This document shows, piece after piece, positions 60,911 to 64,000 of a stretch of 64,000 nucleotides of DNA. The stretch lies in NCBI GenBank assembly GCA_947172415.1, contig OX359192.1, positions 4,342,501 through 4,406,500 on the forward strand. Direction: 5' to 3'. The stretch's first letter is position 1. Each line of letters opens with the position of its first letter. Under the pieces are notes generated by a model. The model ran no database searches and was not told the origin of the DNA. It worked only from the letters and a program-made list of their open reading frames with translations. The position numbers and the translations under genes are program-made. Origin of the DNA: Chondrosia reniformis. Lineage: Eukaryota; Porifera; Demospongiae; Chondrillida; Chondrillidae.

Positions 60911-63900
60911 GATGTATGTACTAGATGTATGTACTGGTAACAATCTTTATTAAAATATTGTATGTACTTGTTGTATGTACTATTTGTTTGTAATTATATG
61001 TACTAGTTGTATATACTAGTTGTGTGAAATTGTTATTTGTACTAATTATATGTAGTATTTGTATGCAGTTATCATATGTACTAGTTATATATATTAGTTT
61101 TATGTACTAGTTGTATGTACTAGGTGTATGTACTAGGTGTATGAAATAGCTGTATGTACTAGTTATATGCACTAGTTGTATATAATAGTTGTATGTACTA
61201 GTTGTATGTACTGGTAACTAGTTGTATGCACTAGTTGTATATAATAGTTGTATGTACTAGTTGTATGTACTGGTAACTAGTTGTATGTACTAGCTGCGTG
61301 TACTAGTTGTATGTAGTTATATATACTACTTGTATATACAATTTGTGTGGATTTTTTGCATACTAGTTAAATTGGTAGCTACTAGTTTTATGTAGTAGTT
61401 GAATGTACTAATAACTAAATGTGTAGTAATTGTATGTACTAGTTGTATGTTCTAGTTGTATATACTAGTTGTATGTACTAGCTGTATGTACTAGTTGTAT
61501 GTACTAATTGTATATACTAGTTGTATGTACTAGTAAATGGTTGCCTGTACTAGTTATATGTACTAGTTGTATGTCATAATTGTATGTTCTAGTGGTATGT
61601 ACTTGTAAGTAGTTGCATGTACTAGTTATATGTACTTGTTGTATGTAATAGCTGTATGTATTAGTTATATAGAGTACTTTTTGTATGTACTAGTTATATG
61701 TACTATTAACTAGTTGTATGGACTAGTTGTATAAAATAGTTCTATGTCCTAGTTTTATATACGAGCCGTATGTACTATTTGTATGCACTAGTTCTATGTA
61801 TTAGTTCTATGTACTAGTTGTATATATGTTCTAGTAAGTACTTGCATGTACTAGTTATATATACTAAGTGTATGTACTAGCTGTATGGACTAGTGTATGT
61901 ACTAATTGTATGTACTAGTTGTATGTACTAGTAACTATCAGAATATACTAGTTGTATGTACCAGTTGTTTGAACTAGTTGTATGCAGTTATATGTACTAC
62001 TTGTATGTATTAGTTGTCTGTATTTTTCGTATGTACTAGTAACTAGATGTATGTACTTGTTGTATTGAATGTTCTAGTTGTATGTGCTAGTTGTATGTAC
62101 TTGCTGTATATGTGTTCTAGTAAGTAGTGGATGCACTAGTTATATGTACTAGTTGTATGAACTAGATGTATGTACTAGTTGAAGGTACAAATTTTATGTA
62201 CTAGTAGTATGTACTAGTAGTTAGTTGTATTTACTAGTTGTATGTACTAGTTGTATGTATTAGCTGTATGTACTAGGTGTATGAAGGAGTAGCAATCTGT
62301 ATTTATATACTAGTTGTAAGTACTAGTTGTATTTAAAATTTGTATGTAGTTATATGGACTAGTTTTATGTACTAATTGTTTTTGCTAGTTTTATGTATTC
62401 ACTGTTTGACCTAGATGAATGTAGTTATACGTACTACTTGTATGTACTAGTTGTGTGCAATGTTTTTATGTACTAGTTATATTTACTAGTTGTAGTTACT
62501 AGTTTCATATACTAATTGTATGTACAAGTTGCATGTACTAGTATCTAGATGTATGTATTAGTTGTAAGTAGTATATAGTTGTATGTATAAGTTCTATGTA
62601 CTAATTGTATGTACTAGCTCTTGTACTAATTGTATGTACTAGTTGTATGTACTAGTAACTAGATATATGCACTAGTTGTATGTACTAGTTGTATGTACTA
62701 ATGGTATGTACTAGTTGTAAGTACTAATAAGTAGTTGCATGTACCAGTTATATGTACTAGTTGAATGTACTAGCTGTATGTACTAGTCATGTTTACTAGT
62801 TCGATATACTAACTGTATGTACTAGTTGGATTATACTAGTAACCTGTTGTATTTACTAATTGTATGAACTAGTTCTATGTATTAGTTTTATGTACTAGTT
62901 TTGTGAAATTGATGTATGGACTATTTGTATGTACTAGTTGTATGTACTAGTAACTAGTTGCATATACTAGTTGTATGTAGTTTTATGTAAATAGTTTTAT
63001 TTATATACTAGTTGTGTGTAATTGTTCTATGTACTACTTATATATAGTATTTGTATGTAGTTATCATATGTACTTGTTATATGTATTAGTTGTATGTACT
63101 AGTTGTATGTACTAGGTGTGTGTACTAGTTGTTTGAAACAGCTGTATATACTAGTTATATGTACTAGTTGTATATAATAGTTGTATGTATTAGTTGTACG
63201 TACTAGTTGTATGGACTAGTTGTATGTACGAGTTGTATGTCCTAGTTGTATGTACTAGTTGTACGTACTAGTTGTATGGAATAGTTGTATGTACGAGTTG
63301 TATGTACTAGTTGTGTGTACTAGTTCTATGTACTAGTTGTATATATGTTCTAGTAAGTAGTTGTATGTACTAGTTATATGTACTAATGGTATGTACTAGC
63401 TGTTTGGACTAGTGTATGTACAAAATGTATTTACTAGTTGTATGTACTAGTATCTATATGTATGTATTAGTTGTATGTAGTATATAGTTGTATGTACTAG
63501 TTGTATGTACTAGTTATATGTACTAATTGTATGTACTACTTGTATGTACTAGTTGTCTGTATTTTTCGTATGTACTAGTAACTAGATATATGTACTTGTT
63601 GTCTGTACTTATTGAATGTTCTAGTTGTATGTGCTAGTTGTATGTACTTGTTGTATATGTGTTCTAGTAAGTAGTGGATGCACTAGTTATATGTACTAGT
63701 TTTATGAACTAGATGTATGTACTAGTTGAATGTACAAATTTTATGTACTAGTAGTATGTACTAGTAGTATGTATTAGTTGTATGTACTAGGTGTATGAAG
63801 GAGTAGCAATCTGTATTTACTACTTGTAAGTACTGGCTGTATTTAAAATTTGTATGTAGTTATATGGACTAGTTTTATATACTAATTGTTTTTACTAGTT

Positions 63901-64000
63901 TTATGTATTAGTTGTTTGAACTAGTTGAATGTAGTTATATGTACTACTTGTATGTACTAGTTGTGTGCAATTTTTGTATGTACTAGTTAAATTTACTAGT
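60469..64000. repeat. 13-bp minisatellite to the window end
   Basis: TTGTATGTACTAG-polarity array. It contains paralogues of 45.8-46.5 kb (near 61.3-61.85 kb), of 58.8-59.1 kb (near 61.86-62.2 kb) and an internal repeat of the latter near 63.5-63.8 kb (both have AAATTTTATGTACTAGTAGT and GAAGGAGTAGCAATCTG). No gene or foreign insertion is visible. Confidence 0.85.

Overview
The window looks like a repeat-dominated stretch of a metazoan nuclear genome. The spliced genes have GT-AG introns of about 60-80 bp. The transposons present (R2/R4-type non-LTR, Penelope-like, Helitron-like, Tc1/pogo-like MITE) and the protein families fit a basal invertebrate. A demosponge is my best guess, made from gene style only and not proven. 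Only about 5.5 kb (roughly 26.5-31.95 kb) looks like ordinary genic DNA.

Layout. (1) 1-22.7 kb is a tandem array of a ~245-250 bp satellite (roughly 85-90 units). Each unit carries an ~83-nt minus-strand module with tRNA-like features (T-arm, B-box-like sequence, acceptor-like closing helix), an A-rich tail, an AT microsatellite spacer and a TATA box about 37 nt upstream of the module. Higher-order repeats are visible, and two ~755-bp Helitron-like elements sit in the array. (2) 22.7-26.5 kb and 31.95-37.1 kb are a degenerate 13-bp minisatellite of polarity CTAGTACATACAA. They flank the gene island. (3) The island holds a multi-exon CCHC zinc-knuckle gene with an in-frame stop, an apparently intact four-exon histidine-phosphatase (PGAM5-like) gene, and a damaged minus-strand gene with a chromobarrel/Tudor-like segment. 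(4) At about 35.9 kb the minisatellite flips to the opposite polarity (TTGTATGTACTAG) at a large imperfect inverted duplication, and it keeps that polarity to 64 kb.

The right-hand minisatellite is broken up by mobile elements. They are a 3'-truncated R4-like non-LTR element whose long frame is split by one TAG; two more Helitron-like copies, one carrying a nested 3' half of an R2-type LINE; three copies of a ~360-390 bp GC-ended repeat; a 445-bp MITE with TA duplication; and a Penelope-like element with an Asp-to-Asn change in the catalytic motif and a hammerhead-ribozyme-like core.

The most interesting signals are the tandem tRNA-like/TATA units, the arm-to-arm covariation in both hairpins of the Helitron-like family (with empty sites showing A^T insertion and no duplication), and the inverted duplication at the polarity flip. 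There is no operon-like cooperation among genes. What ties the window together is satellite amplification and transposon accumulation.
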